From NCBI GenBank assembly GCA_902622985.1, contig CACNSH010000001.1, forward strand, positions 190,036 through 254,035: a DNA stretch of 64,000 nucleotides. The letters are read 5' to 3'. This DNA is from an uncultured Pelagibacteraceae bacterium. GTDB lineage: Bacteria; Pseudomonadota; Alphaproteobacteria; Pelagibacterales; AG-422-B15. Under the pieces are notes generated by a model. That model saw nothing but the letters and a program-made list of their open reading frames with translations, did not search any database and had not been told where the DNA came from. This document shows positions 8,620 through 17,770 of the stretch, one piece after another; the first letter of the stretch is position 1, and each line of letters begins with the position of its first letter. A program made the translations under genes and the position numbers.

Positions 8620-10412
8620 ACTCTAATTTCTCTGCTGTTAATTTTATTAAAAGAATCTTGATCTAAATTTAAATATTTTTTTTCATCACCTGAAGCAAAG
8701 TAAATAGGATCTTTAATTTTTGTTGGGTCGTATCCATCTTTTACTAAGTCAGTTTTTTTATACTTGAACGTCCCAGTTTTTTCTATTTCTGGACTAATCC
8801 TAATAAATACTGGAACACTATAAGCTGGCAATTGCTCAGTCAGATATTCATAAAGCTGCTCTAATTTAAATTCATCATTTACAACTAAAGAAGCCATTCC
8901 GGCTCTGCCATCTTGGTTTGGTACTTCAACTCCATAAACGTTGACTTCATCAATACCTTTATACGCAGAGATGGCTTCACTTACTTCATTGGTTGATACG
9001 TTCTCAGATTTCCATCTAAAAGTATCGCCTATACGGTCAACGAAATAGTAATATCCCTGCTTATCTTTTTTAAGCAAGTCCCCAGAAGAGAACCATCGAT
9101 CGCCTTTTTCAAAGACATTCTCGAGAATTTTTTTCTTTGTTGCCTCTTTGTCTGTATAGCCTTCAAATTTACCTGTGAACTTATCATCATCAGGTATAAA
9201 TCCAATCGCCTCACCGGCCTCTCCGTCTTCACATTCTATGCAAAACCCATTTTTATCTCTGATGACTACCTCATTTTCTACATCAAATTTAACCACTTTA
9301 GTTGGTAATACACTTTTTAAATATGGGGGTATTCTTCCGATTGAACCGAACTTACTATCAACATTTGTTAGTGAAATATTTCCCTCTGAGGCCCCATAAA
9401 ACTCAACTATCCTATCAATACCAAATCTTTCTTGAACTATCTTCCAAACTTCAGGTCTGAGACCGTTACCATATATGCCCCTAATTTTATGCTTTGTCTC
9501 GTATTCACTTTTCTTGGTGGCTACTAAATAACGAAACAATTCTCCTATATATGTAATTACTGTTATATCATGGTTAACGCAATCTTCCCAAAAACTAGCA
9601 GCGGAGAATTTCTTTCTTAATACTAATGTACCACCAGTACAAAATGTTGAACCAACACCAACAACTCCACCCGTTGCATGATAAAGTGGTAAGACCATAT
9701 AAGTTTTATCAGTCGGTTTCATATCAAGTGAAAACATTTGCAGACCGCATCCAACTAAAAATTTTTGATGGCTGAAATTTGCGGCTTTAGGCATGCCTGT
9801 AGTTCCACTTGTATAAATATAAAACAGTGATTGACTATTTGATAATTCTTTTCTCAAAGAAGTTTCGGGTCTTACTTTACTGTTTTCAATTTGTGAGCCG
9901 TCTAAAGTTTCATAACCTTGAACATCCTGACCTGCTACATAAACATCTAAATTGCCTTCAATATATTCTTGAGCCGATGCAAGATTTTCCATTAGATCAG
10001 AACTTATGATTAGACTTTTACTTTCTGATTTTTTAATGCAGTGAGCAAGTGATTTACTTTTTATATTATTGTTAAGACAAGCAACTGTAACGCCGATCTT
10101 CGCAAGTCCAAACCATGTAAATATATACTCAGGTTTATTTTCCATTAAAAGAGATATTACATCTCCCGTCTTGTAACCTTTATTAATTGCCCAGTTTGCA
10201 ATCTGGTTCGCTTCAGCATCCATCTCACGATATGTGTATTTCTTGTCTTCAAACTCAATAGCAATATTGTCAGGAGTTTTGTCAACTTGCTCCTCCATAA
10301 TATCGGCTACAGTTGTGTATTTTTTTTTGTCAAAACTTCTTGATCGTCCAACTAATTTTAAAAAAAACTTAAAATAACTAAATTCTCTTGAAACTGCACT
10401 TACAATACTCAT
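8616..10412 (-). CDS. Long-chain acyl-CoA synthetase of the FATP/SLC27 type
   Basis: 598 residues of the AMP-forming adenylate family. The AMP-binding P-loop YTSGTTGMPKAA is near residues 195-206, YGASEGN near 340-346, and the SGDLLKKDKQGYYYFVDRIGDTFRW block in the C-terminal third carries the hinge Asp and the RIGDT motif. The arrangement (FYIYTSGTTG and RIGDTFRWKSENVST) matches very-long-chain synthetases/FATP rather than FadD. It activates fatty acids with ATP and CoA at the membrane. It follows pabC after one base, so it probably ends the pabBC transcript, though the functional link is unclear. Confidence 0.85.
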   Translation of the reverse strand: MSIVSAVSREFSYFKFFLKLVGRSRSFDKKKYTTVADIMEEQVDKTPDNIAIEFEDKKYTYREMDAEANQIANWAINKGYKTGDVISLLMENKPEYIFTWFGLAKIGVTVACLNNNIKSKSLAHCIKKSESKSLIISSDLMENLASAQEYIEGNLDVYVAGQDVQGYETLDGSQIENSKVRPETSLRKELSNSQSLFYIYTSGTTGMPKAANFSHQKFLVGCGLQMFSLDMKPTDKTYMVLPLYHATGGVVGVGSTFCTGGTLVLRKKFSAASFWEDCVNHDITVITYIGELFRYLVATKKSEYETKHKIRGIYGNGLRPEVWKIVQERFGIDRIVEFYGASEGNISLTNVDSKFGSIGRIPPYLKSVLPTKVVKFDVENEVVIRDKNGFCIECEDGEAGEAIGFIPDDDKFTGKFEGYTDKEATKKKILENVFEKGDRWFSSGDLLKKDKQGYYYFVDRIGDTFRWKSENVSTNEVSEAISAYKGIDEVNVYGVEVPNQDGRAGMASLVVNDEFKLEQLYEYLTEQLPAYSVPVFIRISPEIEKTGTFKYKKTDLVKDGYDPTKIKDPIYFASGDEKKYLNLDQDSFNKINSREIRV

Positions 10413-10413
10413 T

Positions 10414-11235
10414 TTAAATACCTAATTTATTCAAATATTCCCTAATTTTTTCAGTTATTGGCCCGTTTTTAAAAGAACGATTATTAATTTTACTAACTGG
10501 CCGCAAACCAATGCTATTTGTAAGAAATATTTCACTTACACTGGAGAGATTATTCAATGATATGCTTCTAACTTCAACCTTTTTCTTTTCTATTAAAAAA
10601 CGCCTTACAGTCCCATCTAAGGCGCCATCATTAATTGGCGGGGTAAAAATTTTATTTTTTTTAACAAAATAAATATTTGAGCTTGAGCAGCAGCAAATTT
10701 TGTCACTTTCGTTAAGCATTAATGCGTCATCATAGCCATTTTTCTGCGCAATGAGTTTTGATTGGATATTCTCAAAATAATTGTTTGTTTTATTCCTAGA
10801 TAACAAAGAATTTGAGAATCTTTTAATTTTTGAAACTTTAAGTTTCACTGGCTTTATGATTGTTTGATTACTGGTTAATTTGGAAATAGTAATAAGAAAA
10901 TTTGACTTTTGATTATTTTCAATGTCTAACCCTCTTCTCTTTGCATAACCTCTGGTCAATGTATATCTTATTGAGAGTTTGCTGTTTATAAGATTATTTT
11001 TTTTTATTAATTTTAGAATTATATTTTGTAAATTTTTTTTTGATAAATCGAAATTAAAATAATTATTTTTTAATGATTTGTTAAATCTAGCAAAATGAAA
11101 ATCAAATAAAATTATTTTGTTGTCATTATATAATAAAGTATCAAATATACTGTCTCCTAAAAGTAAGCCACGGTCTTTTATGTTAATAGTTGCTTTTTCT
11201 TCATCTATAAATTTATTATTGAGATAAACTTTCAT
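10414..11235 (-). CDS. pabC: Class IV PLP enzyme, probable 4-amino-4-deoxychorismate lyase
   Basis: 273 residues of the branched-chain aminotransferase/ADC-lyase fold. The PLP lysine is visible as Lys149 in SRNKTNNYFEN. The N-terminal block DRGLLLGDSIFDTL and the C-terminal SVSEIFLTNS block are typical of the family. The ATG overlaps the pabB stop by one base, so I assign the lyase that releases pyruvate from aminodeoxychorismate to give p-aminobenzoate for folate. A D-amino acid or branched-chain aminotransferase is the alternative on sequence alone; the neighbour decides it. Base composition is very AT-rich, with many Lys and Asn codons. Confidence 0.8.
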   Translation of the reverse strand: MKVYLNNKFIDEEKATINIKDRGLLLGDSIFDTLLYNDNKIILFDFHFARFNKSLKNNYFNFDLSKKNLQNIILKLIKKNNLINSKLSIRYTLTRGYAKRRGLDIENNQKSNFLITISKLTSNQTIIKPVKLKVSKIKRFSNSLLSRNKTNNYFENIQSKLIAQKNGYDDALMLNESDKICCCSSSNIYFVKKNKIFTPPINDGALDGTVRRFLIEKKKVEVRSISLNNLSSVSEIFLTNSIGLRPVSKINNRSFKNGPITEKIREYLNKLGI

Positions 11236-12644
11236 TATATTTGTTTCTTCTTAGACATAAACTTATTCAATGACTTTTTATTTATCTCTAATAAGTTCTC
11301 AACTTTTTTATTCAGTTCGCGATATTCTTTTAAAGGTTTTGAGTCTACTACTATCCCTCCACCTGAATTTAGAAAGACTTTTTCATTATTGACAGTAATG
11401 GTTCTGATCGGGATATTAAAATCTGCATGACCACTAAACGAGATGAAACCTATAGCTCCACAATATACCCCTCTTTTGAAAGTTTCTAATTCTGAAATAA
11501 TTTGCATTGCTCTTACTTTTGGTGCCCCAGTTACGGATCCTCCAGGCATACAGTGTTTTATAACATCAAATATATTCATACCTTTAGATAACGTACCCTC
11601 AATGTCAGAAACAAGATGGTGAACATTATTATAGGTTTCTAGTTCAGCCAAACGAGAAACTTTTACTGTTCCAGGTTTACAAACTTCAGAAATGTCATTT
11701 CTTAAAACGTCAACGATCATTAAATTTTCAGCATTATCCTTCTCACTTGAAGATAATTGTTCTTTTAATTTTGCATCTTCAAATTCACTCTCACCCCTTT
11801 CAATTGTCCCTTTTATTGGCGAAACCATAATTTTGTTATTCTCTAATTTTAGAAATCTTTCAGGTGAATAAGAAAATATATTAAAATCCTCACTTCTAAT
11901 TAAACATGAAAAAGGTGTCTCTGTATTTTTTCGATAATGCAAATAGTACCGAACGACATCATAGTCTTTAGGAATCTTAGATAAAAAACGTTGAGTGAAG
12001 TTAGCTTGAAATATGTCACCATTTTTTATGTAATTTAGTATTTTATTAATTTTTAAAATATATTTTCTTTTATCAAAATCTTTTTTCCACTGAAAACCAA
12101 GTAGTTTGTTAATTGGATTATTTATGCGCGGCACTGAGTACAAGTTTTTTGCATTTTGTAATCGAATTTGATGTGATAGCTCACTTTTAAATTCTTTATC
12201 TAAATTAATTGAAAAAAGGTAAGTTCTTTTCAATTTGTTATCAAAAGCAATCACTATATCGAAGAGACCAAAAAATAAATTTGGCAATATTTTTTCTAAT
12301 GGATTTGCACTTTTAATCTTTTCCTTTGCAAGGCCCGCTTCATATGAAACATAGCCTGCTAAACCACACTGAAACTTTGGTAATGATTTAATTTTTTTTG
12401 ATTTAAAACTTGATATTAATTTATTTATTCTTGCAAATTTTTTTGAATTCAAATAATTTTTGCTTGCATTGAACTTAATGGTATAGATAGGGTCAAATGC
12501 AATATAGGAATACCGATTATTTTCAGATATCGTTTTATTTGCACTATCTAAAAAAATTAAATTTCTTTTATCTTGAAATCTTATTAATACCTCTTCTGGA
12601 TTAATATAATCTAGTTTATTTATCTTTATCTTTTTTTCTATCAT
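11235..12644 (-). CDS. pabB: Aminodeoxychorismate synthase component I
   Basis: 469 residues of the chorismate-binding family. The motif PIKGT at 276-280, with Lys278, is the mark of ADC synthase; anthranilate synthases have PIAGT there. Also visible are IKNGDIFQANFTQRF near 206-220, the metal-site region LMIVDVLRNDI and the C-terminal MPGGSVTGAPK block. It adds the amino group to chorismate with a glutamine amidotransferase partner not seen here. The frame stays open upstream through the tRNA-Leu gene, so I start at ATG 12644 (MIEKK), only nine bases after the tRNA 3' end. This start avoids coding through a tRNA. Confidence 0.92.
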   Translation of the reverse strand: MIEKKIKINKLDYINPEEVLIRFQDKRNLIFLDSANKTISENNRYSYIAFDPIYTIKFNASKNYLNSKKFARINKLISSFKSKKIKSLPKFQCGLAGYVSYEAGLAKEKIKSANPLEKILPNLFFGLFDIVIAFDNKLKRTYLFSINLDKEFKSELSHQIRLQNAKNLYSVPRINNPINKLLGFQWKKDFDKRKYILKINKILNYIKNGDIFQANFTQRFLSKIPKDYDVVRYYLHYRKNTETPFSCLIRSEDFNIFSYSPERFLKLENNKIMVSPIKGTIERGESEFEDAKLKEQLSSSEKDNAENLMIVDVLRNDISEVCKPGTVKVSRLAELETYNNVHHLVSDIEGTLSKGMNIFDVIKHCMPGGSVTGAPKVRAMQIISELETFKRGVYCGAIGFISFSGHADFNIPIRTITVNNEKVFLNSGGGIVVDSKPLKEYRELNKKVENLLEINKKSLNKFMSKKKQI

Positions 12645-12653
12645 ATAAAATAC

Positions 12654-12738
12654 TGGTAGGGATATCCGGAGTCGAACCGGAACGCCCGAAGGCACCAGAT
12701 TTTGAGTCTGGCGCGTCTACCAATTCCGCCATATCCCC
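12654..12738 (-). tRNA. tRNA-Leu(CAA)
   Basis: An 85-base class II tRNA with encoded CCA (12654-12656). Acceptor strands GGGGATA and TATCCCT pair, with one G-U. The anticodon stem CAGAC..GTCTG-type hairpin encloses loop CTCAAAA, giving anticodon CAA, which reads UUG. A variable arm (TGCCTTCGGGCG) and T loop TTCGACT are present. It reads in the same direction as pabB and sits nine bases before its ATG. Confidence 0.96.
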
Positions 12739-12752
12739 ATTCTTAAAGACTT

Positions 12753-12780
12753 ATTATACTTTACTTATATTCGTCATAAA
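12753..12780 (-). promoter_or_regulatory. Probable sigma-70 promoter for tRNA-Leu/pabB
   Basis: On the minus strand a perfect -10 hexamer TATAAT lies at 12758-12753, with a weak -35 (TTTATG, 12780-12775) sixteen bases upstream. The predicted start is near 12746, a few bases before the tRNA 5' end at 12738, as expected for a tRNA gene. I see no separate promoter between the tRNA and pabB. Confidence 0.55.
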
Positions 12781-12794
12781 GGCTTAGTAGAATT

Positions 12795-13424
12795 ATGTAT
12801 GCAAATATATATATTAGCAATGGTATGTTAATCTCAATTTATCATAACTTAAAAGCGTATTTTGTCTCACTTGGTGAGCGTTTTATAAAAACTAAGTTCG
12901 CTTATCCGTTTATCTTTTTGATGGGATTAGTTGAAGCAATTATTTTTCCATTCCCTCAAGAAATATTCATGGTTCCCATGATGGTATTAGACAAAAAGAA
13001 AATATTTAAAATTGCTGGACTATCAGTTCTTGGCTCAATCACTGGAGCGATAATTGCATATTTTATCGGTGTATATTTCTTTAATAGTATAGGAAATTTT
13101 ATTCTTCAGAGTTTAAATTTGGTTGAGTCATTTAATTCATTCGTTAATGACATAGATAATTATGGCTTCCTCTACGTTTTCATAGGTGGTTTTACTCCCA
13201 TTCCTTTTAAAATTGTTACACTGACAAGTGGTTTTTTAGGCATAAATTTTTTTATTTTCTTAGCTGCGAGTGTGATCTCAAGATCAGTGAGATTTTTTCT
13301 TATAGGCTATTTAATCTATCGATTTGGAAGTATTGCACTTGAATCATTTGAAAAGAGAATAAATTTATATTCATTTATTCTTATTACTTTAGTGATTTTA
13401 GGTATTTTATATATTACATACTAG
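12795..13424 (+). CDS. VTT-domain (YqaA/DedA-like) inner-membrane protein
   Basis: 209 residues with several hydrophobic helices (about 37-57, 75-95, 125-150, 155-180, 190-208). The segment EAIIFPFPQEIFMVPMMV and the later GGFTPIPFKIVTLTSG are the re-entrant, Pro-rich halves expected of the VTT/SNARE-associated family. Such proteins act in membrane-lipid flipping or homeostasis. An internal ATG at 12825 is an alternative start giving 199 residues. It is followed after four bases by dsbB, with which it is probably cotranscribed. Confidence 0.8.
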   Translation: MYANIYISNGMLISIYHNLKAYFVSLGERFIKTKFAYPFIFLMGLVEAIIFPFPQEIFMVPMMVLDKKKIFKIAGLSVLGSITGAIIAYFIGVYFFNSIGNFILQSLNLVESFNSFVNDIDNYGFLYVFIGGFTPIPFKIVTLTSGFLGINFFIFLAASVISRSVRFFLIGYLIYRFGSIALESFEKRINLYSFILITLVILGILYITY

Positions 13425-13428
13425 AATT

Positions 13429-13908
13429 ATGAATCTTATTAACATCAACTTTATTATCTCAGTATTAGTAATAATTGCTGTATTCGTACTGCAATACGTA
13501 TTTAATATGGCTCCTTGTGAAATGTGTCTTGTTGAAAGGTATCCATACTATTTATTGATTATAATAGGTTTGGCATCAATCATTTTTAAATTTGAAAAAA
13601 GAGAGACGGTTACAAGGGTCACAAACTATGCTTCAATTCTGATTTTACTATTTGGATTTTTGTATACCTTAAGACATGTATTAGTCGAAAGAGGATTGAT
13701 TAATTTAAATTCAGGATGTACCTCCAATTTGTCAGGTTTATCTGACAAGTCTAAACTTTTGGAAAGTCTTAATCAAACTCCATTGGTAAGATGTGACGAA
13801 CCTACATATTTATTAAATTTTATTACAGTAGCAGAAGCTAACTTGATTATGACTTTTTTATTATTATCTATTACTTTGTATTTTATGTTTTTAAAAAATG
13901 AACGTTAA
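13429..13908 (+). CDS. dsbB: Disulfide bond formation protein DsbB
   Basis: 159 residues with four hydrophobic helices. The first periplasmic pair Cys30-x-x-Cys33 (APCEMC) and a second pair Cys97 and Cys122 lie in the loops where DsbB has them. It reoxidises DsbA in the periplasm and passes electrons to ubiquinone. Its last codons overlap coq7 by eleven bases, giving a direct link to ubiquinone synthesis. No DsbA is encoded in the window. Confidence 0.88.
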   Translation: MNLININFIISVLVIIAVFVLQYVFNMAPCEMCLVERYPYYLLIIIGLASIIFKFEKRETVTRVTNYASILILLFGFLYTLRHVLVERGLINLNSGCTSNLSGLSDKSKLLESLNQTPLVRCDEPTYLLNFITVAEANLIMTFLLLSITLYFMFLKNER

Positions 13909-14425
13909 AGAAAATATTTTAAAAAAGATCATTAGAGTTGATCAGGCGGGTGAGCTTGGTGCTCAGCAAATATATCAAGGGCAAAAAATGATATTCAAAC
14001 TACAGAAGAATAAAAAAGATTTTGACCAGATATCAAAAATGGCTGCAGATGAAAAAGAACATTTAGACTTTTTTGACAATATCGCTAAAGAAAAAAAGAT
14101 TAGACCCACAAAACTGAAAGGCCTTTTTGGTTTAGGTGCTTACGCAATGGGTGTAGGTACTGCCCTCATGGGTCCTAAAGCAGCCTATGTATGCACTGAA
14201 GCGGTAGAAGAAATTATTGAAAAACATTATCAAAAACAAATTGATCAGCTCGAAGGAGTGGACGAAGAACTAAGAAAAAAATTAGTTAAATTTCGTGATG
14301 ATGAAGTTGAACATAAAAATACAGCTATTGATGAAGGGTCGCGAGAAGCTTTTGGTTATTCTGTTTTAAGAAAAACTATAAATGAAACAACAAAAGTTGC
14401 TATTTTTTTGGCCGAGAGAATTTAA
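13898..14425 (+). CDS. coq7: Demethoxyubiquinone hydroxylase
   Basis: 175 residues of the di-iron carboxylate family. The two metal-binding repeats are visible: RVDQAGELGAQQIY and ADEKEHLDFF in the first half, EAVEEIIEKHY and RDDEVEHKNTA in the second. The length is that of bacterial Coq7. It adds the last ring hydroxyl in ubiquinone synthesis, needing oxygen, at the inner membrane. The start overlaps dsbB, and the stop abuts the convergent HNH gene without a gap. Confidence 0.95.
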   Translation: MNVKENILKKIIRVDQAGELGAQQIYQGQKMIFKLQKNKKDFDQISKMAADEKEHLDFFDNIAKEKKIRPTKLKGLFGLGAYAMGVGTALMGPKAAYVCTEAVEEIIEKHYQKQIDQLEGVDEELRKKLVKFRDDEVEHKNTAIDEGSREAFGYSVLRKTINETTKVAIFLAERI

Positions 14426-14983
14426 TTATCTTTCTAATTGAATATCCCAATATAAGAAATCCATCCAGCTTTCATGCAAAAAGTTAGGAGGAAAAGATCG
14501 ACCACATTTATCTAAATCAGCCATTGTTGGTGTTTTTGGAATATTAAGGGGCTTCATACCTGAGTCTTTCAAAAGTTTTCCACCCTTTTTAACATTACAG
14601 CCTGAACATGCTGTTACAATATTTTCCCAGGTTGTTTCACCGCCATGTGATCTAGGTATAAGATGATCAAATGTTAAATCTTTCTTTGAACCACAATATT
14701 GGCAACTGAACTTATCGCGCAAAAAAACATTAAATCTTGAGAAGATTGGATTTCTGTTTGGTTTGATATACGTCTTTAAACTAATAACACTTGGTAAGTA
14801 CATTTGAAAACTTGGACTTCTAATTTCTCTTTCATAATTGGATACAATATTTACTCTTCCAAGAACAACGGCTTTTACACTGTCTTGCCAGCACCACAAA
14901 GACAGCGGATAATGACTAAGAGGCCTGAAATCTGAATTTAGTACCAAAGCTGGACATTTTTCTAAAGGAACTGCAATACTCAT
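14426..14983 (-). CDS. HNH endonuclease family protein
   Basis: 185 residues. The C-terminal half holds a zinc-type HNH domain: CQYCG near 94-98, DHLIPRSHGGETTWENIV near 106-123 and CSGCNVKKG near 126-134. The N-terminal half (VLNSDFRPLSHYPLSLW) is the conserved lead domain of a widespread single-copy alphaproteobacterial HNH family. No intron, intein, toxin partner or restriction gene is adjacent, so a housekeeping DNA role is more likely than homing or defence. Function unproven. Confidence 0.8.
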   Translation of the reverse strand: MSIAVPLEKCPALVLNSDFRPLSHYPLSLWCWQDSVKAVVLGRVNIVSNYEREIRSPSFQMYLPSVISLKTYIKPNRNPIFSRFNVFLRDKFSCQYCGSKKDLTFDHLIPRSHGGETTWENIVTACSGCNVKKGGKLLKDSGMKPLNIPKTPTMADLDKCGRSFPPNFLHESWMDFLYWDIQLER

Positions 14984-15027
14984 TAATAATTAATATATGC
15001 AATTGTATAAAAATTTCAAAAAATTTT

Positions 15028-15681
15028 TTAATTTGAAAATTTTTCTACTAAGAATTTAATTGCTATGTCTAAGCCGTCTTGAGCAATCGAATGCTGAGTG
15101 TTTGGGGAAATATGAGCTTTAACATCTAAACTTAATTCTGATAACTTTTTTTCAGCTTCAATAGTTTCTTGATAAGGAACCATAGGGTCCATATCTCCAT
15201 GAATTAGGTAAATTGGAGGTTTAGACTTTATTTCATTTTTAAGAAGTTCTGGAGCAATTAACCTTCCTGAAAAACCAACAATTGCTCTCATTGAATTTTC
15301 TCTTCTAAGGCCGACATGTAGACTCATCATTGTGCCTTGACTGAAACCTACGAGCGCCAAATTATCATCACTTAACTCATAATTCTTAAGTTGTTCATCA
15401 ATAAAACCATTAAGTGTATTAGCTGCATTTAATACACCTTTCCAAATAGTTGCAGGATCACCCGATTGAAAATCAAACCATTGATATCCCATTGGGTTTA
15501 ATCCACATTTTTCTGGTGCGTTAGGTGATAAAAAAACCGCATCGGGCATTTGAGGCTGAATATAATTAGCAAGGCCAATCAGATCGTTGCCATCTGCGCC
15601 GTATCCGTGACAAAATATTACTAGTTTTGAAGGCTTTGAAGAGTCTTGGGGTTCTAAAACTGGTCCACTTAAGATTGGCAT
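15028..15681 (-). CDS. Phospholipase/carboxylesterase-type alpha/beta hydrolase
   Basis: 217 residues of the Abhydrolase_2 family. HGYGADGNDL near 30-39 forms the oxyanion region; the nucleophile elbow GFSQG is near 112-116; Asp in HGDMDPMVP near 166-174 and His in NTQHSIAQDG near 194-203 complete the triad. It hydrolyses short acyl esters or thioesters. It starts where the ecm gene stops (one-base overlap at 15681), which may couple it to the ethylmalonyl-CoA pathway, but the substrate is unknown. Confidence 0.82.
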   Translation of the reverse strand: MPILSGPVLEPQDSSKPSKLVIFCHGYGADGNDLIGLANYIQPQMPDAVFLSPNAPEKCGLNPMGYQWFDFQSGDPATIWKGVLNAANTLNGFIDEQLKNYELSDDNLALVGFSQGTMMSLHVGLRRENSMRAIVGFSGRLIAPELLKNEIKSKPPIYLIHGDMDPMVPYQETIEAEKKLSELSLDVKAHISPNTQHSIAQDGLDIAIKFLVEKFSN

Positions 15682-17636
15682 TAAGATATTTTTCTCTCAA
15701 CAATGCTGACAATGTCACTCATTATATCTTTTAGCTGATAATCCTTTGGAGTATAAACTGCTTGAACTCCATTTTTAATTAAGATCTTTTCATCTTCTGT
15801 TGGAATTATACCTCCTACAATTACCGGGATATCGTCTACTTTATTTTTTTTCATTTCATTCATAATTTCCCCGACAAGCTGCACATGAGAACCAGATAGA
15901 ATAGAAAGTCCGATGATGTGTACATCTTCTTCAACAGATGATTTTACTATTTGTTCTGGTGTTAATCTAATTCCTTCGTACAAAACATCCATTCCACAAT
16001 CACTCGCACTTACGGCAATTTGTTCAGCTCCACTAGAATGTCCGTCAAGGCCAGGTTTGCCTACAAGAAATTTAATTCTTCTTCCCATCTTATCTGACAA
16101 TGACTCAACTCTTTTACGTATTGGGCTGTAATCGTCATTATTGGATGGTTGAATATTAGTTATGCCAGTCGGTGCTTTGAACTCACCAAAAACATCCCGA
16201 AGTATTTGAGACCATTCACCTGTTGTTACACCTGCTTTTGCAGCTGTAATAGAAGCTTCCATTATGTTTTCTCCAGATTTTGCTGCTTTGCTTAATTGAT
16301 TTAAAGCGCTATCAACCTGTTTTTGATCTCTGTTTTGTCTCCAATCAATAACTGCTTTTACTTGTTCATTTTCAATTTTCGGGTCAATTGTCTCTATGCC
16401 TCCGTCATTTGATACAAGAGGTGACTCTTCAGTCTCAACAAACTCATTAACTCCAACAACGATTTGCTCTTTATCATTAATTCTTTTTAGCCTTTCTTTT
16501 TGAGAATTGACCAATTCCTGTTTTAAGTAACCACTTTCAACTGCAGCTACTGCACCACCAATTGATTGAATGTGATTAAATTCTTTCATCGCAGTCTCTT
16601 TAAGATTCTTAACCTTTTCATCAATTACTTCAGAGCCATTGAATATATCGTCAAAATGTAGAAGATCTGTTTCATACGCAACAATTTGTTGTAATCTTAA
16701 GGACCATTGTTGATCCCATGGTCTTGGCAATCCCATTGCTTCATTCCAAGCTGGTAACTGAACTGCTCTTGCTCTTGCATCCTTTGAGAGAACTACGCCT
16801 AGCATTTCAATTAATATTCTATATACGTTGTTCTCAGGTTGTTGCTCAGTTAATCCAAGACTGTTTACTTGCATACCATATCTAAATCTTCTGTTTTTAG
16901 GATCCTTAACACCATATCTCTCTTTTGTAATTTCATTCCACAAAGATACAAATGCTCTCATTTTACACATCTCAGTAATAAATTTGATTCCAGAATTAAC
17001 GAAGAAGCTTATGCGACCTACTACATTTTCAAACTCTTCCTCTGATAACACATTTGAGGTTTTGACTTTATCGAGATACGCAACTGCAATTGAAAGACCA
17101 AAAGCTAATTCCTGCTCAGGAGTTGCGCCTACTTCAACTAAATGGTAAGGACATACATTGATTGGATTCCAATTTGGCATTTCTTTAAAAGTAAAAGTAA
17201 TCACGTCAGATATTATTTTTAAACTTGGGTCAGGTGGAAGAATATATGTTCCTCTTGAGAGATATTCTTTTAAAACATCGTTTTGAGTTGTTCCCCGTAA
17301 TTTATTTCTGTCTATGCCCTGTTCATCTGCAACAGCTACATATAAACTCAGCAACCATGCAGCTGTAGCATTAATGGTCATTGATGTATTCATTTTATCT
17401 AATGGAATTTGATTAAAGAGCGATCTCATATCGCCAATATGACAGATTGGAACGCCAACTTTACCAACCTCCCCTTTAGCGAGAATGTGATCACTGTCAT
17501 ACCCAGTTTGAGTAGGTAAATCGAAGGCTACTGAGATACCTGTTTGACCCTTTGATAAGTTCTTAAGATAGAGTTCATTTGACTTTTTGGCAGACGAATG
17601 TCCTGCGTAAGTTCTTATGAGCCAAGGTTTATCCAT
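15681..17636 (-). CDS. ecm: Ethylmalonyl-CoA mutase, B12-dependent
   Basis: 651 residues, the length of Ecm rather than the >700 of methylmalonyl-CoA mutase. The start PWLIRTYAGHSSAKKSNELY and FDLPTQTGYDSDH near 38-50 are typical of Ecm. The C-terminal B12 domain (about 520-651) has the base-off motif D-G-H-S-S-G in PGLDGHSSGAEQ, then SILSGSH and the GG loop. It converts ethylmalonyl-CoA to methylsuccinyl-CoA. It is divergent from ccr and mcd, and the PduO-type adenosyltransferase three genes away would supply its cofactor. The neighbours make methylmalonyl-CoA mutase unlikely. Confidence 0.93.
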   Translation of the reverse strand: MDKPWLIRTYAGHSSAKKSNELYLKNLSKGQTGISVAFDLPTQTGYDSDHILAKGEVGKVGVPICHIGDMRSLFNQIPLDKMNTSMTINATAAWLLSLYVAVADEQGIDRNKLRGTTQNDVLKEYLSRGTYILPPDPSLKIISDVITFTFKEMPNWNPINVCPYHLVEVGATPEQELAFGLSIAVAYLDKVKTSNVLSEEEFENVVGRISFFVNSGIKFITEMCKMRAFVSLWNEITKERYGVKDPKNRRFRYGMQVNSLGLTEQQPENNVYRILIEMLGVVLSKDARARAVQLPAWNEAMGLPRPWDQQWSLRLQQIVAYETDLLHFDDIFNGSEVIDEKVKNLKETAMKEFNHIQSIGGAVAAVESGYLKQELVNSQKERLKRINDKEQIVVGVNEFVETEESPLVSNDGGIETIDPKIENEQVKAVIDWRQNRDQKQVDSALNQLSKAAKSGENIMEASITAAKAGVTTGEWSQILRDVFGEFKAPTGITNIQPSNNDDYSPIRKRVESLSDKMGRRIKFLVGKPGLDGHSSGAEQIAVSASDCGMDVLYEGIRLTPEQIVKSSVEEDVHIIGLSILSGSHVQLVGEIMNEMKKNKVDDIPVIVGGIIPTEDEKILIKNGVQAVYTPKDYQLKDIMSDIVSIVERKIS

Positions 17637-17770
17637 TGTTTTTCAACGTTTTTTTTTGGTTTTATTAAATCCTTTTGTTTAAAATGTATATACTAATCTA
17701 GCTAAAATGGCTATAAACCTAGAAAAAAGAAACATTAGTCTTATATAATTTACACTACAGGAGCTGATTT
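17637..17770. promoter_or_regulatory. Divergent ecm/ccr control region
   Basis: These 134 bases separate the two starts and must hold both promoters. On the plus strand I see a perfect -10 TATAAT at 17744-17749 with no good -35, and a strong Shine-Dalgarno AGGAG at 17759-17763, seven bases before the ccr ATG. Such a good ribosome site is uncommon in this window and suggests high expression of ccr. No clear operator palindrome longer than five bases per arm was found. Confidence 0.55.

Noticed and set aside
12645-12695. Extended start of pabB running through tRNA-Leu
   Set aside because: It would make the tRNA gene protein-coding; the ATG at 12644 gives the normal PabB N terminus.
14426-14983. 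HNH nuclease as a homing endonuclease, toxin or defence gene
   Set aside because: No intron, intein, immunity gene or restriction partner nearby; it matches a widespread single-copy chromosomal family.
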